64,000 nucleotides of DNA from Streptomyces kanamyceticus (GTDB lineage Bacteria > Actinomycetota > Actinomycetes > Streptomycetales > Streptomycetaceae). Each line of letters opens with the position of its first letter. Position 1 is the stretch's first letter. Shown piece by piece: positions 18,845 to 27,592 of the stretch. The notes below the pieces were generated by a model that was given only the letters and a program-made list of their open reading frames with translations, made no database searches and was not told the origin of the DNA. Where the stretch lies: NCBI RefSeq assembly GCF_008704495.1, contig NZ_CP023699.1, positions 9,238,001 through 9,302,000 of the forward strand, in the 5' to 3' direction. The position numbers and the translations under genes were made by a program.

Positions 18845-20830
18845 TCACAGCACGGACGAGAGCGCGGCGAGCAGCGTGTCGTTCGCGCGGGGGTCGCCGA
18901 TCGAGATGCGGCAGGTGGCGGGAATGACGAATCCGGTGTCGGCGACGACGATCCCCGCGGCGGCGAACCGTGCCATCACCTGTTCGTGCTTGTGCAGTCG
19001 GACGAGGAGGAAGTTGGTCTCTGAGGGGAACACCCGCTCCACCGAGGGGTGTTCGGCGAGGGCCGAGGCCATCCGGTCGCGCTCGGCGCGGATGCGCCGG
19101 ACGCTGCCGAGCGCCTCTTCGCGGTTGGTCAGCCGGTGCCGCGCGGCCCGCTGGGACGCGTCGGTGAACCCGAAGGGCACCTGCACCCGTCGTAGCGCGT
19201 CGATGAGACCGGGTCGGGCCAGCGCGATCCCGCAGCGCGCGCCCGCGAGCCCCCACGCCTTCGAGAGGGTCCTGAGCACGATGAGGTTGTCGTGCGCCGC
19301 GACCAGACCGGCGTACGAAGGGGTGTCGCTGAACTCGGCGTACGCCTCGTCGATCACCACGATGCCGCGCGTGCGCGTCACCAGGTCGAGCACCTGTGCC
19401 CGGTCGAGCCGGGTGCCGACGGGGTTGTTCGGGTCGCACAGGAACGTCACCCGTGGCTCCGCGGCCAGGATCGCCGCCACGTCGAGTTCGCGGAGGTCGT
19501 CGCCGCGCAGTGGGGCGTCGACGACGGGCAGGCGCAGGACGCGGGCGAAGTGGGCGTAGAGCGGGAAGGTCGGCGGCGTGACGCAGACGGTCTCGCCGGG
19601 CGATGCCAGCGCCGCGAGCAGCAGCATGACGCCGTCGACCGACCCGCTGGAGAACAGCACGTGCTCCGGGCTCAGCGTGTCGACACCCTGGTGGCCCGGC
19701 AGCTCCGCGATCGCCGCCAGGTACGTCCTGGCGAGTTCGGTGGTGTCGAGATGGGGGTAGAGGGCGTCGGCGCCGAGGAACGGGTTGGTGTTGCTCGACA
19801 GGTCGATCGTGTCGAAGCGCGGCTGGCGGCGGAAGCGGGCGGGGCCGGGGACGGGGACCGCGGCGACGGGTCCGGTCGCGAAGCGTGACAGGGCGGACCC
19901 GTCCCCCTCCTCGACGGTGGGCGGTAGGTCCGGGGCGCGCAGCCAGTGGTCGAGGGGGATGAACAGATCGGCGCCCAGGCCCCGCTTGCGCTCGGCGTCC
20001 CCGGAACCGAGGTGGACCCATGCCAGGCCGGAGCTCCGCGCGTCGAGGCAGAGCCGGTACAGGGTGGCGTCTTCGAGGTTCCGGCGCGCGCCGGGATCGT
20101 CGAGACCGACGGCCCCGGCGAGGTGGTAGGTTCCGCGCCCGGTGTGGGACCGCACCAGGATCGCGACCTGGACGACGGCGTCCTGGGCGTCCGCGACCTC
20201 CTCGCGACGGCGCACGAGCAGCTCGGTGCGGTCCGCGGGAGCGCCCTGGGCCAGTGCGTCGAGAGCGTCGGCGTTGTACGGAGTCCGGCCGTGCCCGTCC
20301 CGCTCGGCGGCCTGCCGATGGAGCGCGACGAAGGCCTCCCGCGCCCAGCCGTGCGCGCTCAGCTCGCTCAAGCGGATCCGCTCCCAGGTGAAGTCCTGGG
20401 ACACCGCCTCATGGAGTGCGCGGAGTTCGCGGAGCCGGTCGGCCCCGACGCGGCCGCGCAGCAGATCGTCCACGTCCTCGGTCAGCCGTACGACACACTC
20501 GCTGTCGGCGGTGACGGGGACGAAGCCCGCGTCCCGCAGCGCACCGGGGTCGTCGGTGCGCCTCACATGCGGTACGAGGAGTTGGCTGACGCCGAGGGAG
20601 CGCGCGCGCTCGATCAGCGCGTCGAGGGCCTGGGGTGTGGGGGCGGGAGTGGTCGGGGCGTACGGTGCCGCGCCGCCGACGAGGGTGGGCCGGTCGGCCA
20701 CCGCGATGTCCGCCGCGGTCAACGCGGCGATGTCCACGCCCAGTTGGGCCGGGGTGCAGACCGGTGCGTCGGTGCCGAGAGCGGCGCACAGCACCTGCTG
20801 GAGCGCGTCGATGTCGATGGGCCTGCGCAT
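18845..20830 (-). CDS. Fused GNAT/FemAB-like acyltransferase and HisC-like aminotransferase
   Basis: 661 residues with two unrelated halves. Residues 1 to about 310 resemble a GNAT/FemAB-type transferase: a late segment reads LYRLCLDARSSGLAWVHLG then ERKRGLGAD, matching the FKRGFG-type ending of those folds; this half is the less certain. Residues about 330-661 are a PLP-dependent class I/II aminotransferase close to histidinol-phosphate aminotransferase: SSNTNPF near its start, CDPNNPVGT, VVIDEAYAEF, and the Schiff-base lysine in TLSKAWGLAG. The fusion suggests one enzyme that makes or uses an amino acid and then acylates it, or attaches it to a partner. Start ATG 20828-20830; 8 bp downstream of the epimerase gene. 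Strongly coupled operon member. Confidence 0.8.
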   Translation of the reverse strand: MRRPIDIDALQQVLCAALGTDAPVCTPAQLGVDIAALTAADIAVADRPTLVGGAAPYAPTTPAPTPQALDALIERARSLGVSQLLVPHVRRTDDPGALRDAGFVPVTADSECVVRLTEDVDDLLRGRVGADRLRELRALHEAVSQDFTWERIRLSELSAHGWAREAFVALHRQAAERDGHGRTPYNADALDALAQGAPADRTELLVRRREEVADAQDAVVQVAILVRSHTGRGTYHLAGAVGLDDPGARRNLEDATLYRLCLDARSSGLAWVHLGSGDAERKRGLGADLFIPLDHWLRAPDLPPTVEEGDGSALSRFATGPVAAVPVPGPARFRRQPRFDTIDLSSNTNPFLGADALYPHLDTTELARTYLAAIAELPGHQGVDTLSPEHVLFSSGSVDGVMLLLAALASPGETVCVTPPTFPLYAHFARVLRLPVVDAPLRGDDLRELDVAAILAAEPRVTFLCDPNNPVGTRLDRAQVLDLVTRTRGIVVIDEAYAEFSDTPSYAGLVAAHDNLIVLRTLSKAWGLAGARCGIALARPGLIDALRRVQVPFGFTDASQRAARHRLTNREEALGSVRRIRAERDRMASALAEHPSVERVFPSETNFLLVRLHKHEQVMARFAAAGIVVADTGFVIPATCRISIGDPRANDTLLAALSSVL

Positions 20831-20838
20831 GCTGATCC

Positions 20839-21819
20839 CTAACCCCGTTCGCCGACGGGCTGGTTGGCGGACGTCCCGATGCTGTGCGCGGTGACGTACG
20901 CGTCGATGCGGTCGCGGTACTCCTCGAACAGCTCGGCCATGGTGCGGGCGATCCCGGCCCGCCAGCCGACGGCGCAGTCGCCGATCAGCGCGCGGCGGGC
21001 CTCGTGGTCGAAGACGGCCGTCTCCCGGCTGAGGTCGCCGCGGTCGAGCTGGACCGGCACGCCGGTGAGCTCGGACATGTACGCGAGGAGGTCGGTCATG
21101 CCGACCTCTTCGTCGCCGCCCCAGTTGAGCACGCGCGCGGGCGCCTGCGCCGCGCCCCACAGCAGCGGCACCTGGCGGACGAGGTCGTCGACGTGCAGGA
21201 GGTTGCAGTAGTTCTGTCCCTCGCGCGGCACCGCGCAGGGGCGGCCCGCCCGCATCTGGTTGAAGAGGATCATGGGTACGCCGCCATGGCCGTGCACGCC
21301 GTAGGCGATGTTGAGGCGGGCTATCACCGCGGGCAGCCCGAGCGCCTCGCTCAGGCCCCGCACCACGCCCTCCGCGGACAGCTTCGCGATCGGGTACGTC
21401 GGCAGCCAGGGTGCCGCACCGCCCAGCGGGTCGCTCTCGCGGTAACGATGGGTGCGGTCGGCCCGGTTGTAGACGACTCCCGACGACACGTACAGGAACG
21501 CCTCCGCGGTGGCGCAGTGCGTCATCAACTGGGCGGTGCCCGCCGCGTTGACACGGGCCGTCTCGTCGAAGTCCGTGCCGTCGCCCCGGTGCACCGCGGA
21601 GTGCAGCACGTGGGTGAAGTCGTCCGGCAGGTCCGTCAGATCACCGGCGGCCATGTCCCAGGTGAAGGTGTGGGCGCCGCGCTCCTCCAGCGACTTGCGC
21701 GCGGCCAGGTCGCCGAACCGGCCCAGGCACCACACCTCGTTGTCGGCGGCGAGCGCCTCGGCGACGGGCCGCGCGACCTGGCCCGTACCACCGGTCAGCA
21801 GAATCTTCTTGCCTTGCAT
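20839..21819 (-). CDS. NAD-dependent epimerase/dehydratase (extended SDR)
   Basis: 326 residues from the ATG at 21817-21819. Rossmann motif LLTGGTGQVARPVAEAL, a VSSGVVYN active-site serine region, and YPIAK providing the YxxxK catalytic pair. C-terminal substrate domain as in sugar-nucleotide epimerases, though related SDRs also reduce carrier-bound or free keto compounds. It begins 13 bp after the A-T-TE gene; a GTG nine codons earlier would overlap that gene's end. In this context a tailoring reduction or dehydration is as likely as a sugar reaction. Confidence 0.85.
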   Translation of the reverse strand: MQGKKILLTGGTGQVARPVAEALAADNEVWCLGRFGDLAARKSLEERGAHTFTWDMAAGDLTDLPDDFTHVLHSAVHRGDGTDFDETARVNAAGTAQLMTHCATAEAFLYVSSGVVYNRADRTHRYRESDPLGGAAPWLPTYPIAKLSAEGVVRGLSEALGLPAVIARLNIAYGVHGHGGVPMILFNQMRAGRPCAVPREGQNYCNLLHVDDLVRQVPLLWGAAQAPARVLNWGGDEEVGMTDLLAYMSELTGVPVQLDRGDLSRETAVFDHEARRALIGDCAVGWRAGIARTMAELFEEYRDRIDAYVTAHSIGTSANQPVGERG

Positions 21820-21832
21820 GCCTTTTCCGTCC

Positions 21833-24571
21833 TTAGCCGAGCGCACGGGCCAGTTCGCGGCGCAGTGTCGTCTGGAAGGTCTGTACGTGCTGCGGGCTCA
21901 TCAGCGTGTAGTGCTCGCCCTCGACCTCGATGAACGTGGTGGGGCGCCGGGTGAAGTCGTCCCAGTGGCGCAGCTGGTTGTCCAGCCACTCCTGCTTGGT
22001 GCCCTTCAGCGGGGTGCAGTAGAACACGTGCGCCTGTCCGACGGACCCCGAGGGTTCGTAGTCACGGCCGAGGTGCACCATGCTCTGTGCCAGGTGCACC
22101 CAGGCGGTGAACCGCTCGATGGTCAGGTCCAGTTCGGTCAGGCGCCGCTTCGGTGCCTGGTCGATCAGCCGAGCCAGTTGGTCGGCCTCGGGCAGCGGGT
22201 CCAGACGGGCGGTGAGCTCCGGGATGTCGGCCGCGTCGATCAGTTCGAGGAACAGCGCGAGGTTGATCGCACCCGCGGTGAACGTGATCTCGTTCATGCG
22301 GCCCGAGATGCTCGGCGGCAGATTGAACACACCGACGAACTTGACCTCGTCGCCGTCGGCCTCCAGCTGTTTGCCGATCTCGAAGGCGACCGCGCCGCCG
22401 TAGGAGTACCCGGCGACGGCATAGGGACCGTGGGGCTGCGCCCGGCGGATCGCCGCCACATAGGTGGCGACCATCTCGTCGAAGGACGCGAAGTGGGTCT
22501 CGCCCTGCCCGAACCCGCGGGCCCGCAGCGCGTAGAACGGCCGCTCCCCGGTGAAGTACTTGGCGAGGTTGATGAACACGAGGACCTCGCCGAGGCCCGG
22601 GTGCACGCAGAACAGCGGTGTGCCCTCGCCGGTGACCTGCAGCGGCACGAGCGGATCGTACGCCGCGTCGCCGCCCGTGCCCCGGCCGCCGGTGAGCCGT
22701 CCGGCCAGCTCTCGAACTGACGGTGCCTGAAGGAGAGTCGACATGGGCACGTCCTCGATGCCGAACTCGTTCTGGATCTCCAGCTTGAGCCGCAGCACAT
22801 CGAGCGAGGTGCCGCCGAGGTCGAAGAAGCTGACGGTTGCCGGGACCTTTGCGATGTTGAGCGCGCGGGCGTAGATGGCGGCGAGCGCGGTCTCCGTGGT
22901 GCCCTCCGGTGCCACGTACCCGCCGAGGAACCGCGTGCTCACCTCGTCCGCGCGGCGGGCCGCCCCGTCGAGGGCGCCGTTCTCGACGGCGGTGCGCAGC
23001 CGGGTCCGCTGGACCTTGCCGAGGTTGCCGCGCGGGATGTCCGGGACGGTGACCGGCAGGACGAGGTGCGGGCGGAAGCCCCAGTGCATGACCGTGGAGC
23101 TGCGGATCGCCACGATCGCCTGGTACACGGCCGTGTCGTCGGCGAGGTCGCCCTCGGGCACGAAGGCGATGGCGAGCTGCTCGGAGTCGGCGCCCTCGGG
23201 CCGGACGGGGAAGGCCGCGACCTGCCCGCGCCGCACCTCGCCCAGCTCGTCCAGGACGGTCTCCAGATCGTGGCTGTAGTAGTTGACGCCGTTGACGATG
23301 ATGGAGTCCTTGGTACGCCCGACCAGCATCAGCCGCCCGTCGGCGTCGAGCTGTCCCAGGTCGCCGGTGCGGAACCAGCCGTCGGCGGTGAACGCCTGGG
23401 TGGTGGCGCGTTCGTTGGCGAAGTACCCGGCGGTGACCATCGTGCCGTGCAGCTGCACCTCGCCGGGTTCGGTGACCCCGGGCCGGTCGGTGGAGGCCAG
23501 GACGGTGCCGCTCTCGTCGGCGACGCGGATGCGCAGGCCCTGGACGGGGCGCCCCAGCGGCGGGAACTCGGTGCCCTGGTCGCGGGTGGCGAAGTCCCGG
23601 TTGAACACGCTGCCCGCGCAGGTCTCCGTCATCCCGAAGGCGGGGACGATCACATCGCCGCGCAGCCCGTACGGGGCGAGGTTGGCCAGGAACTCCCGCA
23701 CGGTCGCGGTCACCGTGGCCTCGCCGCCGGAGATGACGTGCCGCACCTGCGACAGGTCCACCTCCCGCTGAGCGGGGGGCCGCTGCGCGAGCGCCTGATT
23801 GATCTGCCCGAACAGGAAGTTGGGGGTGAAGGTCACCTTGACGCGGTGCGTCGTGAGCAGCCTGAGGAACTCCACGGGGTCGGCGAGCACGGTCGCCGGA
23901 ACCGTCATGACCTGGTCGGCGCCGTTCAGCATCGGCAGCAGATGCGCCTCGATCGCGGCGATGTGATCGGTCGATATCCAGTTCAATATCGTGTCGGCGG
24001 GCCCCAGTTCGAGCGCACCGGCCTTCCCGGCCTGTGCCGCGAGCAGATTGGCGTGGGTGAGCCTGACCGCCTTGCTCGATCCGGTGGAGCCGGAGGTGAG
24101 CATCAGCAGGGCGAGGTCGTCGGGCGCCGCCGCGGGGATCCGGACATGCGCGGGCGCGGCGTGGCTCAGCTCGTCCACCGTCGCCGTCCGCAGTCCGACA
24201 TCGGGCAGGTCGGCGTGGGACGCCTTGGACACGAGCACCAGGGGATCGCCCAACAGCTCGCGCAGGTACTCCAGTTGAGCCGTCCAGCGGGACGGGTCGG
24301 CGGGCGGCGCGACGGGGCAAGGGACGAGCCCGGCGATGAGACATCCCCAGAAGGCGCGGAAGAAGGTCTCGGGTTCATCGGCGACGATCAGGACCCGGTC
24401 GCCAGGGGCGGTGCCGCGGTCGTGCAGCCCTTGAGCGATCCGTCCCGCGCACTCCTGGAGCTCGGCGTAGGTCAGGAAGGAACCGCCGATGAACGTGATG
24501 CCACGCGAGGTGTCGCGGGCCGCGCTCTCCAGCAGGTGCGGAAGCGTGGAAAGGGAACGGTGATCCGGCAT
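21833..24571 (-). CDS. Stand-alone A-T-TE synthetase (NRPS-like)
   Basis: 912 residues in three domains without a condensation domain. Adenylation domain (about 1-560): LMLTSGSTGSSKAVRLTH, ILNWISTDHIAAIEAHL, TFTPNFLFGQ, HVISGGEA, FGMTETCAGSVF, WFRTGDLG. This pattern resembles the furanone/quinone synthetase group (fungal AtrA and TdiA; bacterial RalA, EchA), whose A domains activate alpha-keto acids. Carrier domain: FFDLGGTSLDVLRLK with the phosphopantetheine Ser (near 610). Thioesterase (about 650-912): GYSYGGA nucleophile elbow and a late His (GEHYTLM). In those relatives the TE couples two aryl-pyruvates; the linked aminotransferase would supply a keto acid. The substrate is not proven. 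GGAGGT precedes the ATG at 24569-24571. Confidence 0.85.
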   Translation of the reverse strand: MPDHRSLSTLPHLLESAARDTSRGITFIGGSFLTYAELQECAGRIAQGLHDRGTAPGDRVLIVADEPETFFRAFWGCLIAGLVPCPVAPPADPSRWTAQLEYLRELLGDPLVLVSKASHADLPDVGLRTATVDELSHAAPAHVRIPAAAPDDLALLMLTSGSTGSSKAVRLTHANLLAAQAGKAGALELGPADTILNWISTDHIAAIEAHLLPMLNGADQVMTVPATVLADPVEFLRLLTTHRVKVTFTPNFLFGQINQALAQRPPAQREVDLSQVRHVISGGEATVTATVREFLANLAPYGLRGDVIVPAFGMTETCAGSVFNRDFATRDQGTEFPPLGRPVQGLRIRVADESGTVLASTDRPGVTEPGEVQLHGTMVTAGYFANERATTQAFTADGWFRTGDLGQLDADGRLMLVGRTKDSIIVNGVNYYSHDLETVLDELGEVRRGQVAAFPVRPEGADSEQLAIAFVPEGDLADDTAVYQAIVAIRSSTVMHWGFRPHLVLPVTVPDIPRGNLGKVQRTRLRTAVENGALDGAARRADEVSTRFLGGYVAPEGTTETALAAIYARALNIAKVPATVSFFDLGGTSLDVLRLKLEIQNEFGIEDVPMSTLLQAPSVRELAGRLTGGRGTGGDAAYDPLVPLQVTGEGTPLFCVHPGLGEVLVFINLAKYFTGERPFYALRARGFGQGETHFASFDEMVATYVAAIRRAQPHGPYAVAGYSYGGAVAFEIGKQLEADGDEVKFVGVFNLPPSISGRMNEITFTAGAINLALFLELIDAADIPELTARLDPLPEADQLARLIDQAPKRRLTELDLTIERFTAWVHLAQSMVHLGRDYEPSGSVGQAHVFYCTPLKGTKQEWLDNQLRHWDDFTRRPTTFIEVEGEHYTLMSPQHVQTFQTTLRRELARALG

Positions 24572-24841
24572 GGGGGCGAAGACCTCCGATCGGAAAAATG
24601 GAGAGAGAACTCGAATGAGTAAGAAGAAGGGGGCGGAAAATTGGGCGAATTAAAGGAGATGGGTGTGACGTCAGGTGAATTCCGTGGACGTGCCCGTGGG
24701 CTCTCCGCCGGTCACCTGGCATCACCCAGATGCCCTGCATACATGGGGCGCGCGAGGCGGCAGAATGAAATGCGGCGCGGGCCGGGTACGGCTCGGTTCC
24801 AAAATCGGGCGGGAGGCGCCGGAGACGTCGGAAGGGTCAGA
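24572..24841 (-). promoter_or_regulatory. Upstream region of the A-T-TE gene
   Basis: About 270 bp without a gene between a terminator and the A-T-TE start; AT-richer near 24595-24665 than its surroundings. It contains the palindrome TGACGTCA (24666-24673), flanked on the plus strand by GGTG on both sides. It likely holds the promoter of the A-T-TE operon; no clear -35/-10 pair was fixed. Confidence 0.4.
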
Positions 24842-24863
24842 GACGCCGGAAGAAACCGGCGTC
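24842..24863 (-). terminator. Hairpin after the ATP-grasp gene
   Basis: Perfect 8-bp stem GACGCCGG/CCGGCGTC with loop AAGAAA, 16 bases past the ATP-grasp stop. It suggests at least partial termination and a separate promoter for the A-T-TE gene. Confidence 0.6.
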
Positions 24864-24878
24864 AGGAACGCGGCCTTC

Positions 24879-26039
24879 TCAGCAGACCTCGTTGAATCTC
24901 ACGATTTCCTCGATCTTCTTCCGCAGCGTCGCCTCGTCCGGGTCGGAGACGATCGCGTAGCCGACCATCCCGTAGGGACCCACGCGGGCGTCCGGCGTCG
25001 AGGGATAGGAGATCTCGTCGAGCTGGAAGGCGTGCTCGAAATCGGCCTGAGTCGCCGTGCCTCTGCTCGAAGGGCGCAAAAGGATATGCGCATGGAAGCG
25101 CTCGGGGTTCGGGTCGGCATCGAGCGGCGGAACCCCTTCGCCGAGCGCCAGGCTGATCTCGACGTCAAAGAGGTTGACGCCGTACGTCAGTTCGTCGCAA
25201 CGCGGGGAAAGGCCGCCGGGTAGGCGCAGCGCACATTCGCCGAACGTCAGTCCTTCGGCTTCCTGGAACATTTCGAGGTGGAAGACGCAGTCGGGCGCTT
25301 CGAGGCTCGACAGCGCGTCCGTGGCCAGTGCCTCCGCCTGCTCGTACAGCGCCGCGTGCAGTCTCCTGTCCAGGATGTACGCGGCCATGATGCCGCCCTG
25401 CGCGGCGCTGAGGGGCGAGGCGTGATAGCCCACCAGCGTCCACCACCGCAGGCCCCCTTCGCCCCAGACGCCGTCGACGTAGATCTCCGGGGCGTCGATG
25501 AAGGATTCGGCGACGACCGCGACGTCCGAGCGGTCGGGGAACGGGCTCAGGGCCTGCTCGTAATCCTCCGGAGAGCGCACGATCGTCGTACGAAGGGAGC
25601 CGCCTCCGTTCGCCGGTTTGATGACGAAGGTGTCGCCGAGCTCGGTGGTGAGCTCCTCGAACGCGGTGCCGCTCGGCACGTACCGGCAGTGTGCCCGCCG
25701 GATGTGGGGCGGCAGGCCGTTCTTCTGGAGGTACTTGTCCCGGAAATGGAGAACTCTGTGTGAGTCCGGGTTCCCTGGAAGATTGAGCTGTTGTCTCAGA
25801 TAGGCGGCCCCGAAGACGCCCATTTCATGGCAGCTGAGGACTCCTGCGACGTCATCGATTTGCGCCGCGAGTACCGCGCGCAGAAGTTCGTGGGCATTTT
25901 CTATATCGGATACGGCGGTGAAGTCGATGCCCTGGGGAGGTGCTGCGGACTGCGGCACGATATAGAAAGGGGTCAATCCCCTTTTCCGTACTGCAAGATC
26001 AAGGTCGTCCCGGTAACCGATGACAATCATTGCGGGCAT
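24879..26039 (-). CDS. ATP-grasp ligase
   Basis: 386 residues with an ATP-grasp fold: small N-terminal domain (VIGYRDDLDLAV), an ATP lid with Lys and glycine-rich loop (FVIKPANGGGSLRTTIV), VAVVAESFIDAPEIYVDGVW, and a C-terminal metal/ATP site HLEMFQEAEGLTFGECALRLPGG (Glu and Arg present; the usual ENNARPGG is varied). Such enzymes join a carboxylate to an amine through an acyl phosphate, for example dipeptide ligases. GGGGGAA precedes the ATG at 26037-26039. First gene of the minus-strand biosynthetic run, downstream of a Crp-type site. Its 5' part is AT-richer than the genome norm, hinting at transfer. Confidence 0.85.
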   Translation of the reverse strand: MPAMIVIGYRDDLDLAVRKRGLTPFYIVPQSAAPPQGIDFTAVSDIENAHELLRAVLAAQIDDVAGVLSCHEMGVFGAAYLRQQLNLPGNPDSHRVLHFRDKYLQKNGLPPHIRRAHCRYVPSGTAFEELTTELGDTFVIKPANGGGSLRTTIVRSPEDYEQALSPFPDRSDVAVVAESFIDAPEIYVDGVWGEGGLRWWTLVGYHASPLSAAQGGIMAAYILDRRLHAALYEQAEALATDALSSLEAPDCVFHLEMFQEAEGLTFGECALRLPGGLSPRCDELTYGVNLFDVEISLALGEGVPPLDADPNPERFHAHILLRPSSRGTATQADFEHAFQLDEISYPSTPDARVGPYGMVGYAIVSDPDEATLRKKIEEIVRFNEVC

Positions 26040-26381
26040 TCTTGTTCCCCCGAATTACGGCTAGCAAAAACTTTGGAGAAGCCACTTGCCGTACTGCTAC
26101 CACCCGAGTGGGGCGGTCAGTGCCAACGCATTGGCATCGTGTCACAGGGAAACAGGGATGTGGATATGCATAATCAAGATCTTTTACAGCTGTTGGTGTG
26201 AGCTGGGTCACAAATTACGCTTTGTGATGACGGGGTTCGTATTCGTATACGGCGTTTCCGCTCATCACGGTGTATTCGCCATGCTGTTCCCGCATGGCGG
26301 TACATGGGGAATATCGACCAGGCCCGGCCCGGCCTCGGTCAGGCCCCGGGCGGACGCACCGCCCGCCCGGGGCCGCCGGTC
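26040..26381 (-). promoter_or_regulatory. AT-rich upstream region of the ATP-grasp gene
   Basis: 342 bp between the ATP-grasp start and the stop of the flavin monooxygenase gene. Roughly half A+T in its middle part, against about 30% around it. It holds the Crp-type palindrome at 26197-26212 and a TATGCAT/TTGATTA-like stretch on the minus strand that could be a -10. Short open frames exist here (see findings) but none has a good ribosome site. Confidence 0.5.
26197..26212. promoter_or_regulatory. Crp-type operator palindrome
   Basis: Perfect TGTGA-GCTGGG-TCACA, the classic cAMP-receptor-protein arrangement TGTGA-N6-TCACA; it also fits the looser GTG-N6-GNCAC pattern reported for Streptomyces Crp. 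Located 158 bp upstream of the ATP-grasp start. Confidence 0.55.
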
Positions 26382-27590
26382 TCAGCGTCCGCCGGCCACC
26401 AGCAGCGGCGCGCCGCCGGGAGCGGACGCGGGACGGCCGTTCGCCGCGGGCACCCCGGCCAGGGGCGAGGCCGGAATGCGCGCGAGCAGGCCGCGCCGCG
26501 CCAGGTCGGGGATCACGCCCTCGCCGAACCAGTACGCCTCCTCCAGATGCGGATAGCCGGACAGCACGAAGTGGTCCACGCCCAGGGCGTGATACTCCTC
26601 GATGCGGTCGGCGACGTCCGCGTGACTGCCGACGAGCGCCGTGCCCGCGCCGCCGCGCACGAGGCCCACGCCCGCCCACAGGTTGGGCGCGATCTCCAGC
26701 TCGTCCCGCGAGCCGCCGTGCAGCGCGAGCATCCGCTGCTGGCCGACCGACTCGCTGCGGCCGAGCGCCTCCTGCGCGGCCGCGATGGTGTCCGGGTCGA
26801 GGTCGTCGAGCAGCCGGTTCGCGGTCGCCCACGCCTCGGCCGACGAGTCGCGCGAGATCGTGTGCAGTCGGATGCCGAAGCGGACCGTGCGCCCTTCGCG
26901 CTCGGCGAGCCCGCGGATCCAGTCGATCTTCCGCTTGACCTGCTCCGGCGGCTCGCCCCAGGTCAGATAGACATCGCTGTGCCGCGCCGCGACGGGCCCC
27001 GCGGCCGCCGACGAACCGCCGAAGAAGATCTCCGGCAGCGGGTCGGGCGGCAGCGCGGTGAGACCGCCGTCGATCTGGTAGTGCTCGCCGCCGAAGTCGA
27101 ACGGCAGCCCGCTCCACACCCCGCGTACGACCGAGAGGAACTCGTCGGTGCGGGAGTAGCGGCGGTCGTGGTCCAAGTGGTCGCCGAACCGGCGCTGTTC
27201 GGTCGAGTCGCCGCCCGTGACCACGTTCAGGAGCAGCCGTCCGCGCGTGATGCGCTGGTAGGTCGCCGCCATCTGCGCGGCGAGCACCGGGGAGATGACG
27301 CCGGGGCGGAACGCCACCAGGAACTTGAGCCGCTCGGTGTGCTGGGCGAGCGCGACCGTCGTCAGCCACGCGTCCTCGCACCACGTCCCGGTCGGCGTGA
27401 GCACCGCCTCGAAGCCCAACTGCTCGGCGGCCTTGGCGATCTGGGCGAGATACTCGATGTCGGGCGCCCGCACACCGCTGACCGGGGTGACGCGGGAGCG
27501 CGTGATGCCGCCGTCGGTGTAGGCGTGCCGGTCGACGAGGGTGCGGCCGTCGCCGCCGGTCGGCAGGAACCAGTGCAGGTGGACGGTCAT
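26382..27590 (-). CDS. ssuD: FMNH2-dependent alkanesulfonate monooxygenase-like enzyme
   Basis: 402 residues starting MTVHLHWFLPTGGDGR. Bacterial-luciferase-type TIM barrel with the SsuD hallmarks: VTPVSGVRAPDIEYLAQIAKAAE, TGTWCEDAWLTT (the Cys region of the active site), FRPGVISPVLAAQMAATYQR, NVVTGGDS, and YLTWGEPPEQVK. SsuD uses FMNH2 and oxygen to release sulfite from alkanesulfonates. It starts two bases after the stop of the binding-protein gene, so it is in one operon with the ABC system upstream. An FMN reductase is not seen nearby. The tail beyond about residue 370 is Ala/Gly/Pro-rich and probably disordered. Confidence 0.92.
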   Translation of the reverse strand: MTVHLHWFLPTGGDGRTLVDRHAYTDGGITRSRVTPVSGVRAPDIEYLAQIAKAAEQLGFEAVLTPTGTWCEDAWLTTVALAQHTERLKFLVAFRPGVISPVLAAQMAATYQRITRGRLLLNVVTGGDSTEQRRFGDHLDHDRRYSRTDEFLSVVRGVWSGLPFDFGGEHYQIDGGLTALPPDPLPEIFFGGSSAAAGPVAARHSDVYLTWGEPPEQVKRKIDWIRGLAEREGRTVRFGIRLHTISRDSSAEAWATANRLLDDLDPDTIAAAQEALGRSESVGQQRMLALHGGSRDELEIAPNLWAGVGLVRGGAGTALVGSHADVADRIEEYHALGVDHFVLSGYPHLEEAYWFGEGVIPDLARRGLLARIPASPLAGVPAANGRPASAPGGAPLLVAGGR

Positions 27591-27592
27591 CG

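Noticed and set aside
26086..26556. Plus-strand frame of 156 codons before ssuD
   Set aside because: Crosses the regulatory region and the 3' end of the flavin monooxygenase gene antisense; no family features.
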